From NCBI GenBank assembly GCA_944326465.1, contig CALVEB010000005.1, forward strand, positions 1 to 64,000: 64,000 nt of DNA. Direction: 5' to 3'. The position numbers and the translations under genes are program-made. Numbering within the stretch: position 1 is the stretch's first letter; the number at the start of each line of letters is the position of its first letter. Origin of the DNA: Candidatus Gastranaerophilales bacterium (GTDB lineage: Bacteria > Cyanobacteriota > Vampirovibrionia > Gastranaerophilales > Gastranaerophilaceae). Below the pieces are notes generated by a model. The model searched no databases. It had not been told where the DNA came from and worked only from the letters and a program-made list of their open reading frames with translations. Positions 27,532 through 35,727 of this stretch are shown piece after piece.

Positions 27532-27569
27532 TTGACATAATTTAAATCATGATATAAATTACTTATAAT
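27532..27569 (+). promoter_or_regulatory. Promoter/operator of the pilin-like gene
   Basis: TTGACA (27532-27537) is followed by AT-rich -10 candidates (TAAATT at 17-base spacing, TATAAA at 15). The segment 27539-27560 is a 22-bp inverted repeat with 10 of 11 pairs matching, centred on ATCATGAT, overlapping the spacer and -10. This is where a dimeric HTH repressor would block polymerase. Confidence 0.65.
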
Positions 27570-27609
27570 AAGTAAGTAATTTGTTTAATAAAACTATAAG
27601 GAGATACAT

Positions 27610-28677
27610 ATGAGAGAAAAGAAAAAAGCATTCACTTTAGCGGAGGTGCTCATCACCCTCGCGGTTATCGGCATTGTGGCAGCCCTGACATTACCGGGTC
27701 TTATCCAGAACCACAATGAAAAAGCATGGTCAACGGCTAAGGATTTGTGGGAAAAGAAGTTAACAGAAACAGTACGCCGCATGAACGTAGACGGTGTCAT
27801 GACAGGACACGACACCACAGAGGATTTTATGAATACTTTCAAAAACTACATGAAAGTAATTAAAACGTGTGATAACAGCGATATTAACAAATGCTATTCA
27901 CCTAAAATAGTTACAACAGGTAAAGACGATGCGTTGGAAGAAATCGAAACAAACGGTCTCACTTCCGCAAGCAGCATGGGATTAAAAGAATGGCAGACTA
28001 ATACAAATACCATGAGCTTTGTTGTAGCAGACGGAACAACAGTAATTATGGCATACCAGCCGGAATGCCCTTATGCAGACCCGATTGAGGATACAGGAAG
28101 TCAGGTATCATGCATGGCATATATGGTAGATGTAAACGGTAAAAAAGGCCCGAATAGAGTTGGTAAAGATATTCAGTTATCTTCAGGCGTAGCCTTTTCC
28201 ACCTGCGATAACCCGATAGGAGACATGTGCTGGAGTACTGAATTTCAAGCAAATCGTGCAATAAATACTTGCGATGGAAGTGAATATGAAGATTTAGATA
28301 GCTATGGCTCAAGTAATTCATACTGTGATACAAACTATTGGGCAGGGGCTAAACTAAGCTGTCAGGAGAAAGGTATGGAATTACCAACAAGAGCACAATT
28401 GGCACAACTAGCGAGTGAATTATACGTAAACTCAAGCGATGGAAGCGCAGTGACAATAGGGGCAAACGAAGACAATTACGCCCTCAAGGTAAAGGACAAA
28501 TACAGCCAAAATCCTCCAATCGACTACAGTGGCCCATACTACTGGTCCAGTGAGGAGTACCATGCGAGTCGCGCGTACGGCCGGTACTTCGGCACTTCCG
28601 CCACGTTCGGCGCTGACAATCACTGGGGCAACAAGAGCTACGGCAGCAGCTACCGCGCTATATGTGTGTCGAACTAA
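27610..28677 (+). CDS. Pilin-like protein with C-terminal lectin-type (DUF1566-like) variable domain; candidate DGR target
   Basis: 355 residues. The N-terminus is a type IV prepilin signal: basic MREKKK, then AFTLAEVLITLAVIGIVAAL, with Glu at position 5 of the presumed mature protein. The middle is a secreted domain with several cysteines. The last about 100 residues resemble the C-type-lectin-like DUF1566/FGE fold: LSCQEKGMELPTRAQL, then YYWSSEEYHASRAYGRY, ending YRAICVSN. The DNA of this end (28561-28620, 39 of 60 bases G or C) is much richer in G+C than the rest and dominated by NNC/NNT codons. A perfect hairpin spans the stop codon. AAGGAG precedes the ATG. It is probably surface-displayed and controlled by the divergent XRE protein. 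Confidence 0.85.
   Translation: MREKKKAFTLAEVLITLAVIGIVAALTLPGLIQNHNEKAWSTAKDLWEKKLTETVRRMNVDGVMTGHDTTEDFMNTFKNYMKVIKTCDNSDINKCYSPKIVTTGKDDALEEIETNGLTSASSMGLKEWQTNTNTMSFVVADGTTVIMAYQPECPYADPIEDTGSQVSCMAYMVDVNGKKGPNRVGKDIQLSSGVAFSTCDNPIGDMCWSTEFQANRAINTCDGSEYEDLDSYGSSNSYCDTNYWAGAKLSCQEKGMELPTRAQLAQLASELYVNSSDGSAVTIGANEDNYALKVKDKYSQNPPIDYSGPYYWSSEEYHASRAYGRYFGTSATFGADNHWGNKSYGSSYRAICVSN
28522..28677 (+). other. Candidate DGR variable region
   Basis: GC-rich terminal segment encoding the lectin-like end of the pilin-like protein (residues 305-355). Codons are mostly of NNC/NNT type, the pattern left by adenine-directed mutagenesis of AAC/AAT codons in a template repeat. It ends at the stop codon and runs into the hairpin at 28669-28699. 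No template repeat or reverse transcriptase is in the window. Confidence 0.5.
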
Positions 28678-28699
28678 GAGGCTTGGCCTCTTAGTTCGA
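28669..28699 (+). other. 14-bp perfect hairpin across the stop codon
   Basis: TCGAACTAAGAGGC (28669-28682) pairs fully with GCCTCTTAGTTCGA (28686-28699), with a 3-nt loop. The TAA stop (28675-28677) is inside the stem. No T-run follows, so it is not a standard intrinsic terminator. DGR target genes often carry a hairpin just after the variable region. Confidence 0.8.
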
Positions 28700-28700
28700 A

Positions 28701-28732
28701 GTGATTAAGTGATTGAGTGACTAAGTGATTAA
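28701..28732 (+). repeat. 8-bp tandem repeat, four copies
   Basis: gtgattaa, gtgattga, gtgactaa, gtgattaa in direct succession after the hairpin. Confidence 0.9.
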
Positions 28733-29450
28733 GAGGATTTCATAATTGGGCAATGTGAAATTCCCCACGTTGCCTTATTTTTTGTAAAGAACTTATTCCC
28801 TTATTCCCCTAAAAACAGAATAATTTGGTTCAATAAATTGCACACTACATTTACTTTTTCAATCGGCTTGATTGCTTCGCCTAAAGGCTCGCTATGACAT
28901 GTTTGTGAAATTTTCCATGTTGCCTTATTTTTATCCGTCATACCGCAGCAGTTTTGTTACGATTTGCGGGTGTCGGCGCCTTGCGGGTGGACTCAGTCCA
29001 CTTTTACATACTGGATGCCCGTTAACTTTTGCGGGTGTCCAGTGTATAAGAGCAGACTTCGTCTGCCCGCAAGGTAGCAATGCCCGCTATTTACAAACAT
29101 TCTCGTTGCGGGATGACGTAGAGGCGTTGGAGAGAGGCCACGGTACCCTTATGACCCCTCATCCGGCCTTCGGCCACCTTACCTCTCACAAAAACAATCC
29201 ACCGGAATGTTTTTGTTCGGCAGAGTCCAAGGGGAGAAGGGATGCGATAGAGCATGTTGGACATGCACATTTGACCCCCACCTAGAATTTCTAGCCTCAC
29301 TGCGTTCGGCAACAAATTCTTCTCCTCCCCCTCGGAGAGGTGAGCGTAACGATGTTGGTCTAATCCAGTGGAGCCATTATTTTTCGCATTGCCTTATTTT
29401 TGATACGAACTTATCGTCTCAATGTCTTATCGTCTTAACGTCTTTTACTT
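28733..29450. other. Accessory intergenic region with repeat fragments
   Basis: About 700 bases with no convincing gene. It holds three copies of a gttgccttatttttt-like phrase (near 28767, 28918 and 29388), perfect small hairpins GTGGACT-c-AGTCCAC (28987-29001) and GCAGAC-ttc-GTCTGC (29052-29066), and a segment ccggccttcggcc ... aaggggagaagg of a type common in bacterial intergenic repeats. Part of this last segment is split by a sequence whose ends pair (acaaaaaca / tgtttttgt, near 29188-29216). The open frame at 28872-29285 has the composition of repeat DNA, not a gene. Confidence 0.7.
29040..29066 (+). repeat. Dispersed hairpin element, copy 1
   Basis: cagtgtataag followed by a short stem around ttc (gcagac-ttc-gtctgc). 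The same arrangement with a ccggac-ttc-gtccgg stem occurs at 39631 and 39934. Confidence 0.65.
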
Positions 29451-29710
29451 AAAAGCCGTGTCACTGTCTATCGCACTTAACTGATACCACTTCTGTTAAC
29501 ATCTTCTCTTTCCCCGAATATAACACCCGTAAGGATTGCCTTAGTGCTGCTATGTTTCCATCCTGACACGGTTCGGCAGCTTACGCCATCATATCCTTGA
29601 ACGTCAACAAAAATATTAACTTCTTTAATACCCGCTAAGCCCTCACAACAGGCTCTGCACCCCGCATTGGCTTCGGGTCAAGGGATCGCAAATCCCCGTG
29701 GAACACGGCA
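29451..29710 (-). ncRNA. ffs: Signal recognition particle RNA (large bacterial type)
   Basis: On the minus strand the segment 29569-29544 reads GTGTCAGGATGGAAACATAG followed by CAGCAC. This is the conserved SRP helix 8: a GGAA-type apical loop closed by AUG/CAU and the asymmetric loop GUCAGG/AGCAGCA that binds Ffh. The 5' end GCCGTGTT pairs with GACACGGC at the 3' end, which is followed by UUUU. The span of about 260 nt leaves room for an Alu-type 5' domain, as in the roughly 270-nt Bacillus scRNA, unlike the short 4.5S form. It has its own promoter. Confidence 0.93.
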
Positions 29711-29715
29711 TATTT

Positions 29716-29744
29716 ATTCTAGCATAAAAATATTATAATTTAAA
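29716..29744 (-). promoter_or_regulatory. SRP RNA promoter
   Basis: On the minus strand TTTAAA (29744-29739), 17 bases, TAGAAT (29721-29716); predicted start near 29710, right at the 5' strand of the closing helix. It overlaps the 3' end of the preceding small gene. Confidence 0.7.
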
Positions 29745-29960
29745 CCCCTTTGAAAAAATATTCTTCCCCGATAATTTTCGTAGTGTGTACCACACTGCTA
29801 ATACCCCGAGCAGCCCCAGTGTTACCTTGAAACAGTTCGGTTTAAATTCTTTTTTGTTTTCAGACGATGTTGTATAAACAAACGGATTTACCTGCTGTGT
29901 ATCCTGTGTTTGCTTCGCCTGAGACCTGAATAGTGTGTTTGAGACCGCAGCTATTTTCAT
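29733..29960 (-). CDS. Small membrane-anchored protein (75 aa), unknown function
   Basis: 75 residues: a polar N-terminal half (MKIAAVSNTLFRSQAKQ), then one hydrophobic segment near the C-terminus (FKVTLGLLGVLAVWYTL) and a basic tail (KGFKL). No clear ribosome binding site. The sequence resembles tail-anchored small proteins. Its final codons contain the SRP RNA -35 region. Confidence 0.55.
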   Translation of the reverse strand: MKIAAVSNTLFRSQAKQTQDTQQVNPFVYTTSSENKKEFKPNCFKVTLGLLGVLAVWYTLRKLSGKNIFSKGFKL

Positions 29961-30093
29961 AACACTATATTAAACCAAATCATAAAATTTTTTGCTACTT
30001 TATTAAGAAATATTACTACAATCTTTTAGCCATTCGGGTGATACAAATTTTTCTAATAAGCCATATTCTTATGGCTGTAAAAGGAGATTTTAT

Positions 30094-30486
30094 ATGACAG
30101 AAAGATTTGAATTATATAAGTGCGATGTCTGCGGCAATATTGTTGAAGTTGTTGTCTGTGGCGGCGGTGAACTCGTTTGCTGCGGGCAGCCGATGAAATT
30201 GTTGTCGGCCGGCGTTAATGATGAGGCAGCAACTGAAAAACATGTTCCTGTGATTGAACGTATTGATAATGATGTGATAATTCGCGTAGGCTCAGAACCG
30301 CATCCGATGATTCCCGCACATTACATCATGTTTATTGAAACTATATCGCAGGACGGAACCAGACTTACAAGGCAATATCTTCAGCCGGATGACGAACCGG
30401 CAATGAAGATTAAACATTGCGACGGAAAATTTATTGCAAAAGAGTATTGTAACATACACGGATTATGGGAGGCACAAAGTGATTAA
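30094..30486 (+). CDS. dfx: Desulfoferrodoxin (superoxide reductase)
   Basis: Reduces superoxide to hydrogen peroxide without making oxygen, typical of anaerobes. 130 residues: an N-terminal desulforedoxin FeCys4 domain (CDVCGN and CCGQPM) and a neelaredoxin domain with the Fe ligands in KHVP, EPHPM, PAHY and the C-terminal EYCNIHGLW. Both iron centres look intact. AAGGAG precedes the ATG, and a small hairpin (AGCCATA/TATGGCT, 30059-30076) lies just before it. It overlaps the ferritin gene by eight bases, pairing superoxide removal with iron storage. Confidence 0.96.
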   Translation: MTERFELYKCDVCGNIVEVVVCGGGELVCCGQPMKLLSAGVNDEAATEKHVPVIERIDNDVIIRVGSEPHPMIPAHYIMFIETISQDGTRLTRQYLQPDDEPAMKIKHCDGKFIAKEYCNIHGLWEAQSD

Positions 30487-30988
30487 CGAGAAAATACAAA
30501 ATGTTCTTAATGCGCAAATTAACAAGGAATTTTATTCAGCTTATCTTTATCTTGCTATGTCTGCTCACTTTGACGAAATTGGTCTTAGCGGTTTTTCCAA
30601 TTGGACCAAAATTCAAGCACGCGAAGAAGTAGATCACGGGATGATTTTATTCGATTTTATTATTGAAAGAAACGGTAAAATTGAACTTTCTCAGATAGAC
30701 ATTCCCGAAATGAATTTCGGCACGCCGTTAGAGGTGTTTGAAAAAATTTATGAACACGAAAAATATGTAACAAGCAGCATAAATTGCGTGGCTTCTATGA
30801 GTGATGAAGAATGTGATCTCGCCGCACGAAATTTCATTGACTGGTATATAGCAGAACAGGTTGAAGAAGAACGCAATGCATACAAAATTATTTTAAAATT
30901 AAAAATGTTCGGTGATGATAAAGCTGCGCTTTACCATATAGATAAAGAACTCAGATCCCGTGAGTATAAACAACATTCGCATAAATAG
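30479..30988 (+). CDS. ftnA: Ferritin
   Basis: Iron storage with ferroxidase centre. 169 residues in a four-helix bundle. Ferroxidase ligands are visible in NKEFYSAYLYL (Glu), REEVDHGMI (Glu and His), VFEKIYEHEKY (Glu) and EQVEEERNA (Glu). The frame is open to 30434, but GGGAGG (30467-30472) lies six bases before a GTG at 30479, giving the canonical N-terminus VINEKIQNVLNAQINKEF. The non-heme type is expected. It is translationally coupled to dfx. Confidence 0.94.
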   Translation: MINEKIQNVLNAQINKEFYSAYLYLAMSAHFDEIGLSGFSNWTKIQAREEVDHGMILFDFIIERNGKIELSQIDIPEMNFGTPLEVFEKIYEHEKYVTSSINCVASMSDEECDLAARNFIDWYIAEQVEEERNAYKIILKLKMFGDDKAALYHIDKELRSREYKQHSHK

Positions 30989-31188
30989 GCGGAAATAGAT
31001 TATCAGCCGGTGTTAAATTTGCTGCCGGCTGATTTTGTTTGCTAAATATTACAAATGTCCGGAATGGTTAAGTTTTACAATTAATTTTTCTATATTTGTG
31101 TTATAATCAGTATGAACATTAGAAGTGTATAACAAGAATGTGCAAATGGCACAATGTGCGGGCAAGACGCCTGCAGGAAAGGAAAATT

Positions 31189-33333
31189 ATGACAATACCG
31201 GAAACTAAACAATTCCAAATTGAAATCGGCGGTAAAACAGTTACTGTCGAAACCGGAAAGTATGCACAATCCACTAATGGTTCTGTTACTGTAAGATGCG
31301 GCGATACAATGCTTTTTGTTCACTGTGTTGTATCAAAAGAACCACGTGTCGGAATTGACTTCTTCCCGTTACTTATTGATTATGAAGAAAGAATGTCTTC
31401 TATCGGACGCATTCCTGGCGGTTACAACCGTTCAGAAGGTAAGGCAAGTGATAAAGCTATTCTTGTGTCACGTCTTATCGACCGTCCTATAAGACCTTTA
31501 TTCCCTAAGGGATATAGAAACGATATTCAAATCGTTGCACAGTTATTCAGTTATGACCAGCAAAATCAGCCGGATACTCTCGCAATGTTAGGGGCATCTT
31601 GCGCATTAATGCTTTCAGGGGCACCGTTTGAAGGCCCTATCGGTGCTGTGCGTGTTTCCCGTGATGAAAACGGCAATATGATAGCAAACCCTACCCATCA
31701 GCAGGCTGACAAATCTGATTTAGATATTGTTGTTGCAGGTACACACGACAGTGTTATTATGGTTGAAGCCGGATGTAAATTCGTTACAGAAGACGATATT
31801 ATGAATGCTGTTGAATTCGCTCAGGTTGAAATCAGAAAACAATGCGATGCTCAGGTTGAATTTGCAAAACAGTGCGGCGTTGAAAAACAAGAATTTGTTA
31901 ATCCTTATGATACATCAGAAATCAAAAAGATTATTGATGAAACTGCTCACGATATGATTTTTGATGCTTATCATAACTTTGACAGAGAATACAGACAAAA
32001 CAAGCTTGAAGAAGCAAAGGCGCTCGTCAAAGAAAAAATTGATGCGTTGCCGGAAGATGATTACATCAAAAAAATCATTGAAGAAACAGGCATTGATTTT
32101 GTAGCTGAAGAATTTAAAAACGCTGAAAAGAAAATTATGCGTACAATGATTCTTGATGAAGGCGTTCGTGCCGACGGCAGAAAACCGCATGATGTACGTC
32201 CTATCTGGTGTGAAGTTGGAGTTATCCCGCGTGCACACGGATCTGCTGTATTTACAAGAGGTCAAACACAGGTGCTTTCTGTTGCAACTCTTGCAGGGCC
32301 GGGAATGAAACAGGAACTTGACGGAGTTGATCCGGAAACAGAAAAAACTTATATGCACAAATATATATTCCCGGGATTTTCTGTTGGTGAAGTAAAACCA
32401 TTAAGGGGCCCTGGCAGACGTGAAGTAGGACACGGAAATCTTGCTGAGCGTGCAAATGTTCCGGCATTACCTTCTCAAGAAGAATTCGGTTACACAATCC
32501 GCGTAACATCTGATGTTCTTGAATCAAACGGGTCAACTTCTATGGCTTCCACCTGCGGCTCTTCAATGGCATTAATGAATGCAGGTGTTCCTGTAAAATG
32601 TATGATCGGTGGTGTCGCAATGGGTATGATTACCGAAGAAGGTAAAGAACCTGTTGTTTTAACTGATATTCAGGGTATTGAGGACTTCCTCGGCGATATG
32701 GACTTTAAAGTTACAGGTAATGATGACGGTATTACAGCGCTCCAAATGGATATGAAAGCAAAAGGTATTGCAAATGATACCCTTCGCCATGCGCTTGCTC
32801 AGGCAAAAGAAGGCCGTCTGCATATTCTCGGTGAAATGAGAAAAGTAATTACAAAACCTGCTGAACATCTTTCACCGTTTGCTCCAAGCATTACAACAAT
32901 GACAATTCCTGTTGAAGATATCGGAACAGTTATCGGACCTGGCGGTAAACAAATCCGTGCTATCATTGATGCGTCCGGTGCTGAAATTGATATTCAGGAC
33001 AGCGGTGTTGTAACGATTACTTCAAATGATCAGGAAGGCGCTGAAATCGCAAGAAAAATGATTAAAGACTTAACTTTCCATGCTGAAGAAGGTATGGTAT
33101 TAAAAGGAAAAGTCGTCAGAATCATTCCGATAGGCGCATTTGTGGAACTCGCTCCGGGTAAAGACGGTATGGTTCATATCTCACAAGTTTGCAAAGAACG
33201 TATAGATGCAATAGAACCGCACCTCCATATCGGGGATGAAGTTATCGTAAAAGTTATCAAAATTGATGACAAAGGCAGAGTAAACCTTACTATCAAAGGT
33301 GTTACAGAAGAAGAAAAAGCTCAATTGAGTTAA
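31189..33333 (+). CDS. pnp: Polyribonucleotide nucleotidyltransferase (PNPase)
   Basis: 3'-5' phosphorolytic exoribonuclease of RNA decay. 714 residues: two RNase PH domains (RCGDTMLFVHCVV, RLIDRPIRPLFPKGY, then AHGSAVFTRGQTQVLSVATL and SNGSTSMASTCGSSMALM), a helical linker, a KH domain (VIGPGGKQIRAII) and an S1 domain (GKVVRIIPIGAFVELAPGKD). GGAAAGGA precedes the ATG at 31189; the upstream in-frame ATG at 31138 would add 17 unlike residues. A strong terminator follows. Confidence 0.97.
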   Translation: MTIPETKQFQIEIGGKTVTVETGKYAQSTNGSVTVRCGDTMLFVHCVVSKEPRVGIDFFPLLIDYEERMSSIGRIPGGYNRSEGKASDKAILVSRLIDRPIRPLFPKGYRNDIQIVAQLFSYDQQNQPDTLAMLGASCALMLSGAPFEGPIGAVRVSRDENGNMIANPTHQQADKSDLDIVVAGTHDSVIMVEAGCKFVTEDDIMNAVEFAQVEIRKQCDAQVEFAKQCGVEKQEFVNPYDTSEIKKIIDETAHDMIFDAYHNFDREYRQNKLEEAKALVKEKIDALPEDDYIKKIIEETGIDFVAEEFKNAEKKIMRTMILDEGVRADGRKPHDVRPIWCEVGVIPRAHGSAVFTRGQTQVLSVATLAGPGMKQELDGVDPETEKTYMHKYIFPGFSVGEVKPLRGPGRREVGHGNLAERANVPALPSQEEFGYTIRVTSDVLESNGSTSMASTCGSSMALMNAGVPVKCMIGGVAMGMITEEGKEPVVLTDIQGIEDFLGDMDFKVTGNDDGITALQMDMKAKGIANDTLRHALAQAKEGRLHILGEMRKVITKPAEHLSPFAPSITTMTIPVEDIGTVIGPGGKQIRAIIDASGAEIDIQDSGVVTITSNDQEGAEIARKMIKDLTFHAEEGMVLKGKVVRIIPIGAFVELAPGKDGMVHISQVCKERIDAIEPHLHIGDEVIVKVIKIDDKGRVNLTIKGVTEEEKAQLS

Positions 33334-33350
33334 TTTCGGATTATAAATTT

Positions 33351-33381
33351 AGAGGGCGCGGGCCAAAAGCCCGCGCCCTCT
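33351..33381. terminator. pnp terminator (bidirectional)
   Basis: 13-bp GC-rich stem agagggcgcgggc / gcccgcgccctct with loop caaaa and an AT-rich flank; lies between convergent genes. Confidence 0.85.
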
Positions 33382-33398
33382 ATTATTATTTTATATTA

Positions 33399-35609
33399 TT
33401 ATTCTAAATCGGAATCAACTAAATTCTTTAACTGTTTTAGTTGATAATACAATTCAGGATTTGTAGCGGTTAGATTTATTATTGCCCCTGTTATAAATGC
33501 TGCGAGTTCGTTTTCAGTACTTATCAGATTAACCACTTTTTCTTTTTTTATGGCTTCCGATACATTGTTATCAAGCAAGATTCGCATGTTACCGCCCTGT
33601 TTTGATATGATATCGTTTTTCTGGATGTATGCTTTAAGCTCTTTTCGCATTTGCGGATTTAATGCATCCTGCACTATCATAAATGCTTCATGCATATATT
33701 TGTTTTTAGTGCTAATTTCATCCGGTTTTATATTTATGATTGATTGCATAACTGCATTGGTAATTTTTAGCGCCTCAGAATTGCTTAGCGGCTGTTTATA
33801 AAGATTATATTTGCTATTCATTATTTTTTTAAATTTATCTTTTAATGTATCAGGCACTAAAGCTGCCCCTTCGCGCAGTCCGCCAAAATTATCTTCCCAG
33901 TATAAATTTTCTGCGTTTTCAATGTGAAGTTCGGTTAATGTATCAATAAATGCCTGTCTGAGGTTTTTAAACAATACCGGTTCTGCTTCGGTGAAATCCT
34001 GATCTATTATATTGAAAGCAGTCCTTATGCTATCATTTGTCAATAAATCAGGAAGTATATTTTGAATATCATCCTGGCAAACTACACTTACGAGTTTTAA
34101 TTCGTTTGTAGTAAGCGGGTGCTGGTTCAAGAAAGCTATATATTTATTTTTATACTGCGACGGGAAAATGTCTAATTCATCAAGAAGTTTTTGATTGAAA
34201 CGTTTTTCTATGGCTTCAGAGATTTTAATATCGCCCGTCGCAGGATTAATACTGATTTCTGTAAATTCTTCTGCCGGTTCAGGTTTTTCTGAAACTGGCG
34301 CAGATTGATTGAGGTCTTTTGCTTTTGCTTCCTGTGGTGCTTCGAGAGCATCTAGTTCTGCAAACATTTCATCGTAATATTTTTGTTTAAGTTCATGTGC
34401 TTGCTCAAACTGTTTGCGTCTTTCGGCTATTTCTGCCGGATATTGAAGTAATTGCTGGAATTCTTCGTTATTTCCGTCAACTCCGTAAGCCTCCATGAAC
34501 ATTTTTATTGTGTCTTTCATCATAAGTGATTGTAAAGCTTGCATTTGAGGTGTTGTGCGCCAGTATGCACTCATAATATCTTTTTGTGATTTATTTGTGG
34601 TGTCGTATGTAGCCCAGAAGTTTTTCATTTCTGCAGAAGCGTTTGTTTTTTCAAGCACTACCGGCATTATTGCCCACATATATTTCATTACAAAATTTGA
34701 ACTTTCAGCATCTTTGATATTTTTTTTCTTTAAAATTTTTCGCGTTTCATCTTCGTTGCCCCTGCCTGAAATCATTGCATCCGCAAGCTTGTCAATTTCC
34801 CACTCTTTTACATCATCAAATTTACCTTTTCTTTTGACAGCGGCTGAATTTGTCTCTGCCGGAAGTTTTTTTATATCTTCAAGTGACAAATCCGGTTTTT
34901 CTGTTTTTGGAGCGGAAATTGATCTTTCATAAGCTTTTCTCGGCTTATATTCATACGGAAAATCTTCCCTTGTTGCGAGGAATGATTTCCAGAATCCATG
35001 ATTTGGCATTTTTATGCCATAAGCCGTTATTGTCGTATAATCAATCGGGCTCAAGCCGTTAAAATCCTGTGAAATATCATTTTGAAAATCTTTGTTTATT
35101 TCTTTCAGTGATTTACCTTCAAGGTAGATTTTTTTGAGTAAGTATAATCCGAGCGTATCGTCAGAGTTTTTGAATAATTTTGTATTTTCATCTTTCATTA
35201 AGTCAATTTCTGCAATAACGCCGGTGCGCGCTTTTCTTTTAGGCGTTGTGGTTAAATTATCGAATAGGGGTTCATCAGGGAAAATTTCTTTTACATCTTC
35301 CAGAGTGTCAGCCATTTTAATCGGCTCAAAGACTATTTTCATCATCTGTGCCGGCGGAATATTTTGACGATCTTCATAATCGTCATTTAAATAGTCTTTC
35401 ATAGTTTTAGGCATGCCGGTCTGATTAAAAGGCTGCGCATAAAAATTTGCCGGTGTACGGAATAACCGCGCTTTGAAATTTATGTTGTAGTCTCTGTAAT
35501 ACAGAGGGTTGTATGTGCCTGATTGTACTGATTTAGACGTTGAGTTTGGTTGTTTCAAATTGTTAGTGTTGTTTTTCGGGGTAATAAATAATTGGGGTTG
35601 TATTCTCAT
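33399..35609 (-). CDS. Large protein of unknown function (736 aa)
   Basis: 736 residues. The N-terminal 50 are low complexity and carry NINFKARLF. The rest is mainly helical and acidic, with no cysteine-rich region, no signal peptide and no membrane helix. Local features: a Lys/Glu-rich linker (DETRKILKKKNIKDAES), a coiled-coil-like stretch (AERRKQFEQAHELKQKYYDE), and ITGAIINLTATNPELYYQL at the end. AGGA lies eight bases before the ATG. I recognise no domain. It is probably a lineage-specific cytoplasmic or secreted effector-like protein; nothing decides between these. Confidence 0.75.
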   Translation of the reverse strand: MRIQPQLFITPKNNTNNLKQPNSTSKSVQSGTYNPLYYRDYNINFKARLFRTPANFYAQPFNQTGMPKTMKDYLNDDYEDRQNIPPAQMMKIVFEPIKMADTLEDVKEIFPDEPLFDNLTTTPKRKARTGVIAEIDLMKDENTKLFKNSDDTLGLYLLKKIYLEGKSLKEINKDFQNDISQDFNGLSPIDYTTITAYGIKMPNHGFWKSFLATREDFPYEYKPRKAYERSISAPKTEKPDLSLEDIKKLPAETNSAAVKRKGKFDDVKEWEIDKLADAMISGRGNEDETRKILKKKNIKDAESSNFVMKYMWAIMPVVLEKTNASAEMKNFWATYDTTNKSQKDIMSAYWRTTPQMQALQSLMMKDTIKMFMEAYGVDGNNEEFQQLLQYPAEIAERRKQFEQAHELKQKYYDEMFAELDALEAPQEAKAKDLNQSAPVSEKPEPAEEFTEISINPATGDIKISEAIEKRFNQKLLDELDIFPSQYKNKYIAFLNQHPLTTNELKLVSVVCQDDIQNILPDLLTNDSIRTAFNIIDQDFTEAEPVLFKNLRQAFIDTLTELHIENAENLYWEDNFGGLREGAALVPDTLKDKFKKIMNSKYNLYKQPLSNSEALKITNAVMQSIINIKPDEISTKNKYMHEAFMIVQDALNPQMRKELKAYIQKNDIISKQGGNMRILLDNNVSEAIKKEKVVNLISTENELAAFITGAIINLTATNPELYYQLKQLKNLVDSDLE

Positions 35610-35727
35610 ATTTTTTTCCTATATTTTGTATGCGTTGGTTAAACACCTGAAAAAAATCATTTTTGCTGTTTTTTTAAGATTAATTTACAATTTTTATGAT
35701 AAAATAAAAACAAAGAGGAGAATAGAT

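Noticed and set aside
28669-28699. Intrinsic terminator of the pilin-like gene
   Set aside because: The stem is perfect but no T-run follows and the stop codon is inside it; recorded as a hairpin instead.
28872-29285. 137-residue plus-strand ORF
   Set aside because: Translation of repeat DNA with hairpins; composition Arg/His/Cys-rich and unlike neighbouring proteins; no ribosome binding site.
27610-29450. A complete diversity-generating retroelement in the window
   Set aside because: No reverse transcriptase, accessory protein or template repeat was found in any frame nearby; only the target-like part is present.
35509-35727. 73-residue N-terminal extension of the PfkB kinase
   Set aside because: It would overlap the divergent gene at 33399-35609, and the ATG at 35728 has a strong ribosome binding site and the canonical family start.
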